DNA of 11,350 nt from Jimgerdemannia flammicorona (taxonomy: Eukaryota > Mucoromycota > Endogonomycetes > Endogonales > Endogonaceae). A program made the position numbers and the translations under genes. The stretch covers positions 1-11,350 of the forward strand of contig RBNI01006416.1 in the NCBI GenBank assembly GCA_003990745.1. The letters are read 5' to 3'. Shown piece by piece: positions 1 through 7,203 of this stretch; positions within the stretch are counted from its first letter, which is position 1; each line of letters begins with the position of its first letter. A model generated the notes under the pieces. The model saw only the letters and a list, made by a program, of their open reading frames with translations, searched no databases and had not been told where the DNA came from.

Positions 1-119
1 GCACCAGGGCCACCTTGCCCAGTACGCACCTCTGAGTGCATGTTGGTTGCCATAATACTAGTAGCTTGTCTCCAGAAACTGTGTCGAAAGTGTTGCCAAA
101 AGGTTGTGTAACCTGAATG

Positions 120-470
120 TTACCGGAGAAAGGTGTGGACTCCAATCCTCTTAGCAGTCTTAGTACTGATATAGTTTTCAGTAGTACTGCTATCAAGTAA
201 GACATTGACATTCTGTCTGTGGACTTGGTCTGTGAACTTGATATAACTGTCCTCCTTTTTGATAGTATTGAGTTCTTTATTCTCATTATTATTCCAATTA
301 CTGTCAGTCTCCTTGAAGTCAGTTTCTCTCCATTCTTCACAAAGAGGGTTGTCTTGTTTGGGTTCCTCAGTCTATTGGGCTTAATGCTTCTCAGATTGAA
401 TTTTGAAAACTTTAAAAAAACATGCATAGTATTCACCAATATGTTCTATACAGTACATTCAAATAGAATG
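120..470 (-). pseudogene. Linker and retropepsin-type aspartic protease, decayed
   Basis: The minus-strand frame with codons at 0 mod 3 gives a Glu/Asn-rich linker, then NVNVLLDSSTTENYIS. The active-site triplet Asp-Ser/Thr-Gly is here Asp-Ser-Ser (192-194, 189-191, 186-188). A GGT or GGC codon after AGC would have held a CpG, so loss of the Gly fits CpG-to-CpA decay. The protease would cut the polyprotein as a homodimer. The frame is offset by one from the dUTPase frame, the change lying between about 540 and 470. The frame stops at 120-122, but another frame stays open from about 133 to the left edge, which suggests a further indel near 130. Only the N-terminal half of the protease is in view. 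Confidence 0.72.
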
Positions 471-525
471 AGAGTATCATTCACATGGTACATAACTATC
501 TGCAATTCTCTTGTATCAGTTTTCA

Positions 526-960
526 TTATCTTCCTTCATAGTAGTGACCTTTTAACTGGGGTTTGTTGGTTAATCCAAACTCTTTCTTGTTATAGTCTAT
601 CTGGGAGAGTTTGGGAACTTCTTCAATAGTAAGATCTTGATGGATTTCTTCAATAATTGCTTGGGCAATTCTTTGGCCTGCTTTGACTTCAAATGAGATA
701 TCTCCAAAATTTTGCAAGATGACATGGATTTCACCAGTAAATTCTTGGTCAACTACTCCTCCTTCTAGCCCAATGTTGAACTCTTTGACTAGGCTGCTTC
801 ACTCAGCAAGGCAGATGTATGTACCTTTGGGAGCTTGTATTACAATCCCTGTTTACACTATAGCATTGATACTTGGTGGAATGGTGAGATCTTAGCTACT
901 ATAGAGGTCATATCCAGTATCAGTGAGGTGGGCCTTAGTGGGGATAGTAGCCTTGTATCA
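526..960 (-). pseudogene. dUTPase domain of the retrotransposon polyprotein, decayed
   Basis: Trimeric dUTPases hydrolyse dUTP to dUMP and pyrophosphate and keep uracil out of newly made DNA. The five family motifs appear in order in one minus-strand frame. Motif 1 is TGYDLYS (901-915 core). Motif 2 is a GTYxxxAExSSL segment (about 784-825) with a TGA at 799-801 where the conserved Arg belongs. Motif 3 is GGVVDQEFTGEI (about 727-762) with the catalytic Asp kept at 748-750 and Phe in place of the usual Tyr. Motif 4 is VKAGQRIAQAI (about 652-690). Motif 5 is a weak KKEFGLTN in place of the usual RGxxGFGST. In-frame stops also occur upstream of motif 2. The domain directly follows the zinc knuckle in the same frame and precedes the protease, so it was part of a Gag-Pol polyprotein and not a host gene. 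Confidence 0.88.
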
Positions 961-1068
961 TATCTTCTACACTTTGATGACATTCTTGGAGTTCTTCTTT
1001 CTTGGACCTTCTCCAATGACAGTAATATTCTGGTTACTGGGTTTGCCTGATCTGTTTTTCTTCTCAGA

Positions 1069-1110
1069 GTATTTGAATGAGATATATCCTGCCTTCCTGC
1101 AGATAAAGCA
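1069..1110 (-). other. Nucleocapsid CCHC zinc knuckle, two ligands lost
   Basis: The minus-strand frame reads GLCFICRKAGYISFKYSEK. The spacing is exactly C-x2-C-x4-(H)-x4-(C): Cys at 1108-1110, Cys at 1099-1101, then Tyr at 1084-1086 where His belongs and Tyr at 1069-1071 where the last Cys belongs. Each change needs one transition (CAT or CAC to TAT or TAC, and TGC to TAC). The knuckle normally binds retroelement RNA in the particle. With two of four zinc ligands gone it cannot fold. Confidence 0.8.
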
Positions 1111-1181
1111 CAATCCTTTTTTATGGAGCTGCTTCTTTTTATCCTCAGTGGGAGGTCTTGGTCCTCTGGAGTTTTACTGGT

Positions 1182-1217
1182 TCCTTTGATCATTTCTTTG
1201 GTCATTCCTTTGATCAT
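1182..1217 (-). repeat. Three 12-base tandem repeats coding for NDQR units in Gag
   Basis: On the plus strand the units start TCCTTTGATCAT, TTCTTTGGTCAT and TCCTTTGATCAT. Translated from the minus strand they give a short run of Asn-Asp-Gln-Arg units. They lie in the basic linker just before the zinc knuckle and probably formed a flexible nucleic-acid-binding tail. Confidence 0.7.
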
Positions 1218-2919
1218 TCCTTCTGGTGGGATTTCTTCTATCTTGGTTATCTTTCTTGTATTCTGAATTTCATAGGGCCTGAGCAGTAAGGATTTCATGG
1301 GCTCTTCTTTGTACTTGGGCAAAGCACTATAAGTAGTGGGGACATCCTTAGGGGAGGTCTTGTTCCTTAATCTTCTAGGTGAGTCAGTCTGGTAGCACTG
1401 TAAATAGATAGTTGGCTCTGGTACCATTGATGGCCAAATTGGTTTCCTGGTAGGTAAGTCCAATAGTTTTAAGGTAGGCATCTATTCTGATGGCAAAAAT
1501 TTCTAGATCCTTCTTATTATTCTTGTAGAACTTCATCTGGGCCAGCTTGTTCCAAGTTTTTTGTATGTAGGCTACATTTTGGAATTTTGTCAGTAGCAAG
1601 ACCTTGAGTCCTGAGCCTGCTTCATAGTCATTCCAACCTGATCTGTTATGGGCTTGTGCTTGTTCATTGACTTGGGGGCAGTCTTCTCAGATTACTGGGT
1701 ATTGTTCCAAGGTTTGCCAGAATTTGGCTACTGTTCCAGTGAAGAATGTGGCTACTGTTTCCACTTGTGCTACTGATGTGACAAATAACTGTTGGAGGGT
1801 ATTGTTTTGGTTGTTGGTGAGTATTCCTGTAGGTACTTGATTGTTATTCCATTGGTTTGCTTGATAACCTGTATCAACTACATTGATGAAGTTTTTGATA
1901 TTACTGTTTTTTCTACTGAATGTTAGAATTCATAAAGTCTTGGTTGACTTGTTCTGTTCAGTGATTTGTCCTACTATCTCTACTAGTACAGCTAGCTAGA
2001 TAGTCAGTGCTGCAATATTGGTATCTACCATTGTGTTGACTATTGGTGGTAGTCCTGTAGGGATAGATTCTCCTGAAGATTATTCTGTCTGATAGAGTTA
2101 TAGTGCTGTATAACTTGGGGTTACTTGATTCCCAGATATCAGATCAAAGAGTCCTGTGAGAGAGGGTAAACCAAATCTCTATATAGGTGGCTGGATTGGT
2201 TCTGGGGTCTGATCTTCTTGACCTGTGGTTCCTTGGTAAATTCCTAGACCTACTGTTCCTAGTTGGCTGTCATCAGACTGGTAATCTATAGAGTCTTCAT
2301 CTGACTCCCTTCTCTGATAAGATAGTGCATCATCATACTGACTAGGTCCTTCAAAGAGAATATTAGTTTCTGGCTAGGTAGATGGACCTACTTCTTGTTC
2401 AGCAGTAGGGGATAGGTAGTCTGCTTACTTATTCTTATATCTAGTTATGGCAGAGGTATAGTATACAACTAGCCTATAGTAGAGTGAGGTTTTGGTGGAA
2501 GTGTGATGGTATCTGTCAGAAGTAATCTACTTGGCAGCTACTTCCTTTGCAGCAGGGGGTATAATATAATCTAGAAAATCCTGGATAGCTGCAGTAGTAG
2601 ATTCTGAGGTCCTGGTGGTTCCAATGTGTCCATAGAGAGGTTCATAGAACCTACAGCAGCTGACTATATTCCTAAGTCCTAGGTGGTAAGTCCTAAGGCC
2701 TGGTATAGATCCTTATAAGTCTGATCAATTACAAGCTTGTGGGTCCCTGGGTCTGTAGTTTCCTGATACTACTTGGTCCTAATGATAAGAGCTTCTCTAG
2801 CTCTGATTTGGGGGTTTGATCCTAGAGAATCCACAGTTAGTTCTGGGGGTTACTCTTGTCTAAGGTTGGTCTTGTTCCAACTTCAGAAGTGTGTTCTTAG
2901 TACCTTCTTAGTTGGTAAT

Positions 2920-2931
2920 CCACTGCTACCA
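2920..2931 (-). other. Candidate primer-binding site
   Basis: On the minus strand the sequence reads TGGTAGCAGTGG, just upstream of the Gag frame. It begins with TGG, as expected for pairing with a tRNA CCA end. The first seven bases match the usual initiator-methionine type site TGGTAGCG up to its CpG, which here would have become CpA. That reading is tentative because the next bases differ and the tRNA set of this genome is unknown. Confidence 0.35.
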
Positions 2932-3346
2932 AGTTATAATAACTCTTACTTCTACTTCTCTCTTATTCTTTAGATAATTAGGAAAGTAAGACTATTACTT
3001 AGGGACTTAATATACAATGTGTACCAAGAAGCCTTCAGTTTGAGGAAGTGCTTACTTAAAGATAATTATAGTAGCAGTGCCTTATCTTTCAAAGGTCTTT
3101 CTCTGATTTGCTCTATCTTTCAAGGGTCTTGTATACAGACTGAATTTACCTTAGAATTCAGGTTCAATAAGTTTACTTAAGTCTTTGGGGATTTATATAC
3201 TGGTCTCAGTTCTGGCAGAAGTTAGCTAGGCTTCTGGAGTTTAGTCAGAAATACTAGAGTTATTTAGGTGTCATTACTAAGATTCAGGAGAATGTGTGTA
3301 TGTGGGGGGGACTTGATTCTTATATCAAGGACTGAACTAAAACTGC

Positions 3347-3380
3347 TTTATTTCAGATGGAAACTGGGGGGTATTTATAC
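3347..3380 (-). promoter_or_regulatory. LTR TATA box and polyadenylation signal
   Basis: In element sense a perfect TATA-type decamer, GTATAAATAC, lies at 3380-3371 and AATAAA at 3352-3347, about 20 bases downstream. This tight TATA-then-AATAAA arrangement is typical of the U3/R border of retrotransposon LTRs. Both motifs are free of CpG and so could survive the decay affecting the block. Confidence 0.5.
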
Positions 3381-3519
3381 AAGTTGGTCTGCAATTTTCT
3401 GACTAAGTATAAGTAACTAATTTGATAACTATAGTGAGGTTTGTAGTTGTGATCTTTGTCAGGTGGTTTTTGGCAAAAACAACTTTGTGATCAGGACCTC
3501 AATTACTAAGTAATAATTA

Positions 3520-3545
3520 GCTACTGTAGTAACAGTTACTGTAGC
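3520..3545. repeat. Terminal near-palindrome of the LTR
   Basis: Two 11-base arms (GCTAC plus AGTAAC, and GTTACT plus GTAGC) pair perfectly around a single A. The only interruption is a 3-base TGT bulge in the left arm. It sits at the outer end of the LTR, one base short of the CA terminus at 3546. The inner part AGTAACAGTTACT (3528-3540) is an uninterrupted palindrome. Confidence 0.6.
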
Positions 3546-3546
3546 A

Positions 3547-5640
3547 CCAATTATTGGAAATAAACTGGATATTATTTTTTATATTATTTTTAGCATTGTT
3601 TGTTCATTTGTCATTCATAATATCATATATCATACTTGATTGTATAATGACATCATCACTCACTGAGTCATGTGATTGCTTATCATACCTCATTCTATTA
3701 CACCTTACTGCTCTCCTCTGTATTGAGGCTTATGAGTCTTGTCCTTAGATTGGATGAGATACTCTTTCTTCTCCAAATTGATTTGGCTTGCATAGTCTCA
3801 CTTTCAGATTCTCCATTTATACCTCTTGTTTTTCACTTCTTCCAGGACTCTTTATCCTTACTAAATATTTGTCTTTCAGTTTTCTATGCTCTTTCTAAAG
3901 TTTACAAGCCTTCTTTAGCTTGACATCTTATTATAGCTGCTTTTGTTCATCTACTACTGAGATTTCAAAATGATTATTTCATTTTATCCTCTTATAGATA
4001 GCTCTTCTTCAGCACCATATTGAGCCTGAGTATACTATTCTTTATAATACTCAGGAGCTTGCACTTCTCTGTTCTACCATTATATCTGTTCACCATTTTT
4101 TTCATTTGGCCTCTGGTGATTTCTCCTCCTTTTACACTGCTATTCATTTTGATGAGATTGATAATTACCTTTACTTCTTGAGATTCATTATCTTTCCTTT
4201 AGATTCCCTAATTTCACTAGCTTCTATTATTGAGCTTATACTCCTCATCTACTACTCTAATTATTTTAAGTTAGTTCTTGGCTTCTTTTACTAGATTATC
4301 ATGAGAATGAATTGTGCCTCCACTTTGTTGGTCTGGTCTATAAACTTTGCACACTATATAATTCTTCTTCACCTCTTACTGTCATGTTCTGGACTAGAGA
4401 TATCTTCTTTTACTGATATATCAATAACTTTATTATTCTTGCTATTGCTGGTATTAATATTTCTAATATATTTTATAGTATCTACCCTCCTTATTATTCT
4501 ATTATATAGGTGTATAGTACAACTAGTATTCTCTTTTTGAATCTTTCTATTTCTATTTTCTTCTTTCAAACTATTATTTATTCCAAATTCACAGTTCTCT
4601 GACTATTATTTCAACTATCCTCAGCATACTCTTCATGAATATATTTGGAGTGAGATTTATCATCTTATATCATACTGCTCCTGTTATTCTGACTGAGTGT
4701 CTGCTATTTGAGTTTTTAGCAACTTTGTGGTCCATTACTATGCCTATCTTATTTCTATTATTCATGACCTGCTTGTCTCTATTGAATAGTCTATTATTTA
4801 TTCTTCTCTTTTCTCTCTCTCTTACTCCACCTCTCTTTCCTCTCTCTTCTCTTACCCACTCTATACTCTCTCTTTTTTTCCTCTCCTGATTCTTGTCATA
4901 CTATTTAATCATACTTGCTGGGCTATATAACACTCTGATGCTGTCCTGTGCTCTGCTCTTTTATGCAACAGATTGTTATCTCTTTCTCAATACTCTCTTA
5001 TTGCTCATTCACATCTTTCTTTTGTTTTCTTACTTATTTATTACTCTTGTTATATATTTTCATCACCTTTGGGTATCTCTGGCTCTGTCAGAGAGGATTA
5101 AAAAATATCCTGGCCCCCTCTGGAGTCTTGTGCTTGCTCTGGGGTCTTAGTCTTCACTCCACTCTCCTTTACTGTCTTCAGCCCCTTAGCTTTATCTCAG
5201 ATTCACTATAGCTTACTCTGCTTGACCTCACTCCTCAGTCATACTCATCCCTCTGGGGTCTGTAGATGTTTTTTAATCTTGATTTAGATTTATTTTATTT
5301 GTATTTATTTGTAATTTTTATCTTACAACTAAGATTAGCTCTTTTCTTATCTTTAACTATTATATGGTTTCTAATTTGGTTAACTCTGTATTGTAGTATA
5401 TCTTCTCTTTTAGAACATTATATTTTATATATAAGGACTATACTTTTGTATAGTAATAAATAACTGATATAATTTCCACTCTATTCTTTATCTATCCTTA
5501 TTTTCTGCCTTCTATATATTATTATCTTATTTTCTCTTCATCTTCTTTAACCTTAGCTCAGACTTTGCCCCTCTTGTCAGTCTTTCTGGCCCTCTCCTGA
5601 CTTCTGTTGTACCTCTTTCTACTACTTCTGTAAGTTATTT
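3547..5640 (-). other. CpG-free pyrimidine-rich stretch, probably an unidentified decayed coding relic
   Basis: The plus strand is rich in C and T throughout, so the minus strand is purine-rich, as is the coding strand of the neighbouring retrotransposon. One minus-strand frame (codons at 1 mod 3) gives charged, protein-like text between about 5280 and 4380, for example HRTASECYIAQQV near 4921-4960, interrupted by many stops. That text is rich in Lys, Arg and Glu. No domain was recognised. It may be part of an older transposon into which the LTR element inserted. The plus-strand open frames here are Leu/Phe/Ser-rich and look like by-products of base composition. Confidence 0.35.
4801..4887. 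repeat. Long polypyrimidine tract
   Basis: Within 87 bases of the plus strand there are only six purines, all A, and no G. The rest is C and T in irregular CT and TCT runs. On the minus strand this reads as an Arg/Glu/Lys-rich segment in every frame. It is low complexity and could be the remains of a charged coding region. Confidence 0.8.
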
Positions 5641-6400
5641 TATATAGTTATAAGATCTATATATCTATACAAATTATATATCTATGAAATTTATATTATA
5701 ATTATACAAATCATATAACTATAAGATCAAGTGACTGCTAAACTATATATAATACTATATTATATTAAGAATTGAATTCAGATACTATTTCTCTGATTAT
5801 TGTTCTTAATTTAGATCAACTATTATAATTTTTAAATTTTAATATATTTTAGATCTCAGTTTTGATAAAGCTAATATATAATAATAATAAAAGATTCATA
5901 AATATAATTAGTTCTAATAGTTTAAACTATTCAGCTTTATTTTATAAACTATTACTATTTTATTCTTCATAATAATAATAATTTAAATATTATAGAAAAT
6001 TATATTTACTTTAAATTTAATTAAAAGTCAATTTAATTTAATTTAAGTTTTAATTTAAATCTAAATTTTCAAAATTCAATAACTCAATAAAAATATATCT
6101 AAATTAATAAAATTAACTTATTGGATTTGTCTTATTTAGAAGAATTCAGTATAATAAAAATTATCAAATTTAGATATATTTTGATTAAGTTAGAAATTTG
6201 ATTCTCAAAATTAAATTAAATTAAATTATATCTCAATTTAATTCAAATTAATTATTACCTACTGATCTTTTTTACTATTAATAAGTAGTTTAAAATTCTT
6301 TAAAATAAAGTATACTACTTTTTAAATCAATAATCATAGCTTTTCATCTAGCTATAGAGAGCCTTCTTCAATATCCTTATTATTCTATATTTCAAATTCT
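5641..6400. other. Extremely AT-rich, gene-free stretch
   Basis: No open frame or RNA gene is visible. G and C are rare: 6001-6060, for example, contains four. Short pentamer runs occur, including ATTTA units at 6031-6045 and TTAAA units at 6211-6227. Phrases such as AGTTATAAGATC and AACTATAAGATC recur near 5647 and 5717. It could be mutated transposon DNA at the end point of C-to-T decay, or simple AT-rich spacer. A TA run lies close by at 6456-6468. Confidence 0.75.
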
Positions 6401-6569
6401 GAGATTGTTAAGGTGAAAGGCATTTTGATATTAAAAAGCTAAAGATAATCACTGCTATATATATATATGCAAGGTCTTGACTGATGGTCTTTATGTTGAA
6501 AAACATATGAGAATGGGCTGGTGTTTTGATTAGAAATATGAGAAAATGAAGGAAAACATGATGCATAAT

Positions 6570-6613
6570 GAAAAAATCAGATGAAAAAATCAGGTGGCGA
6601 AAAAATCCGGTGG
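6570..6613. repeat. Three-copy GAAAAAATC repeat at the edge of the CpG-free block
   Basis: Copies begin at 6570, 6583 and 6599, each starting GAAAAAATC. They continue AGAT, AGGTGGC and CGGTGGT respectively. Only the third copy keeps CCGG, and the only other CG is at 6598-6599. The copies differ mainly at the site where a CpG would be lost, so the repeat records the right-hand limit of the decay. Confidence 0.75.
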
Positions 6614-7203
6614 TGCTTTAGACCTCTTTGGTTGTTGGTACTGTGTAGCTTACATAACAAAACTACCATGGGTCAGGTGCACTGAATTGATTGATTGTAA
6701 GACCATTAATACCATTTATGCCATTTTTCCATTTAGAAAAGACCATTGGTAGGTGTTTACGTTTGATTAACGGATTCATCCCTGACTTCATACCAATGCT
6801 GTGGAAAGGGACAAATCTGAGGCGTGAATGCACAATGGGGCAGACACTGATTGTGTTTTGAGAAGAATCAATTAATGTCATAATACCTTGAGACCAACGG
6901 CAGAAATACATAGATCCTAGGAGTTTGTGAATCCACGTCGGGTAAGGTGCGGGATTCAAATGGTCTGATCAAGCATAGCCTATGAGAGGTTGCAAGGAAT
7001 GATCACAAATCCTAAATGCAAATCATATTTCGGGAGCATCCACATGTCGGTCCATTTCACTAAATTTGGCCTGATGATCTGTGCAAGAAGATCACAAGCC
7101 CCACCCAATATAGGACTGCACCGCGATCTTCATTATCCTATTACATAACGTGTCTCGGTCATCTATACATACAGCAGATGATCGATCATCTTTAAGCAAA
7201 CAA
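6614..7203. other. Intergenic stretch with one unsupported open frame
   Basis: Composition is normal and CpG is present. The minus strand has a 98-codon open frame at 6663-6959. Its first ATG is only at 6909-6911, and its translation (with NGINGING near the end) matches no family I recognise. I see no intron signals or promoter for it. It may be chance, a transposon remnant, or part of the 5' flank of the membrane-protein gene to the right. Nothing else was found here. Confidence 0.5.

Larger units (their letters stand above)
1051..2900 (-). pseudogene. Retrotransposon Gag, decayed
   Basis: Gag would form the particle shell. The minus-strand frame gives a hydrophilic N-terminal part, a capsid-like core and a basic tail. 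The core at 1384-1599 is open and contains KTWNKLAQMKFYKNN and DLEIFAIRIDAYLKTIG, the typical W..L..MKF.....L..F...F pattern of fungal Gag. Upstream the same frame reads through to about 2640 with scattered stops and stays compositionally coherent, for example AKFWQTLEQYPVI before a TGA near 1687-1689. Downstream, a stop at 1384-1386 and others up to 1320 are followed by AHEILTAQAL, an NDQR tetrapeptide repeat and the zinc knuckle. The N-terminus is unclear: no convincing ATG was identified, and above 2640 the frame is uncertain. Confidence 0.7.
1..3546 (-). mobile_element. Degenerate LTR retrotransposon, 5' part, probably Ty3/Gypsy-like, running off the left edge
   Basis: Read on the minus strand, the order is candidate LTR, candidate primer-binding site, Gag, zinc knuckle, dUTPase and aspartic protease. 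One frame (codons whose lowest coordinate is 1 mod 3) can be followed from about 2640 down to 526, interrupted only by stop codons. The protease lies in the next frame. Every enzymatic module seen is damaged, so this copy cannot be autonomous. The protease flank, with LLDS followed by TTENYI, resembles Ty3/Gypsy rather than Ty1/Copia elements. Reverse transcriptase and integrase are not in the window, so the superfamily stays an inference. Apart from three CGs near the left edge (25, 85, 124) the element lacks CpG, which fits decay of methylated cytosines or a RIP-like process. The right end is placed at the TG...CA-type terminus CA at 3545-3546. Confidence 0.8.
2932..3546 (-). repeat. Candidate 5' LTR of the retrotransposon (single copy in window)
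   Basis: The stretch lies directly upstream of Gag in element orientation. It carries a core promoter and polyadenylation signal in LTR order: GTATAAATAC (3380 to 3371) then AATAAA (3352 to 3347). The outer end is CA on the plus strand (TG in element sense) and sits in a near-palindrome at 3520-3545. The inner end is set by the putative primer-binding site at 2920-2931 and lacks a clean CA terminus, so it may be off by tens of bases or more. The length would be about 615 bases. The partner LTR is outside the window, so repeat identity cannot be shown. Confidence 0.5.

Noticed and set aside
219..629. 136-codon plus-strand open frame
   Set aside because: It lies antisense to the dUTPase-protease region, whose motifs are clear on the minus strand.
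858..1481. 207-codon minus-strand open frame
   Set aside because: It is the longest frame here but is out of phase with Gag, the zinc knuckle and the dUTPase motifs, all of which fall in the neighbouring frame.
3554..5463. Series of plus-strand open frames rich in Leu, Phe, Ser and Ile that look like membrane proteins
   Set aside because: They overlap one another in different frames, are short, and lie in pyrimidine-rich DNA where any frame gives Leu/Phe/Ser. They are a by-product of composition.
6031..6228. ATTTA run (6031-6045) and TTAAA run (6211-6227) as an inverted repeat pair
   Set aside because: Both are simple AT pentamer repeats in DNA almost without G or C, so the complementarity is expected by chance.
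6456..6468. TA dinucleotide run as a possible element end or origin
   Set aside because: About six units is common in AT-rich DNA and nothing else marks it.
7150..7203. Upstream extension of the 7TM protein from a GTG
   Set aside because: GTG is not a normal nuclear start codon in fungi, and the first in-frame ATG is at 7204.
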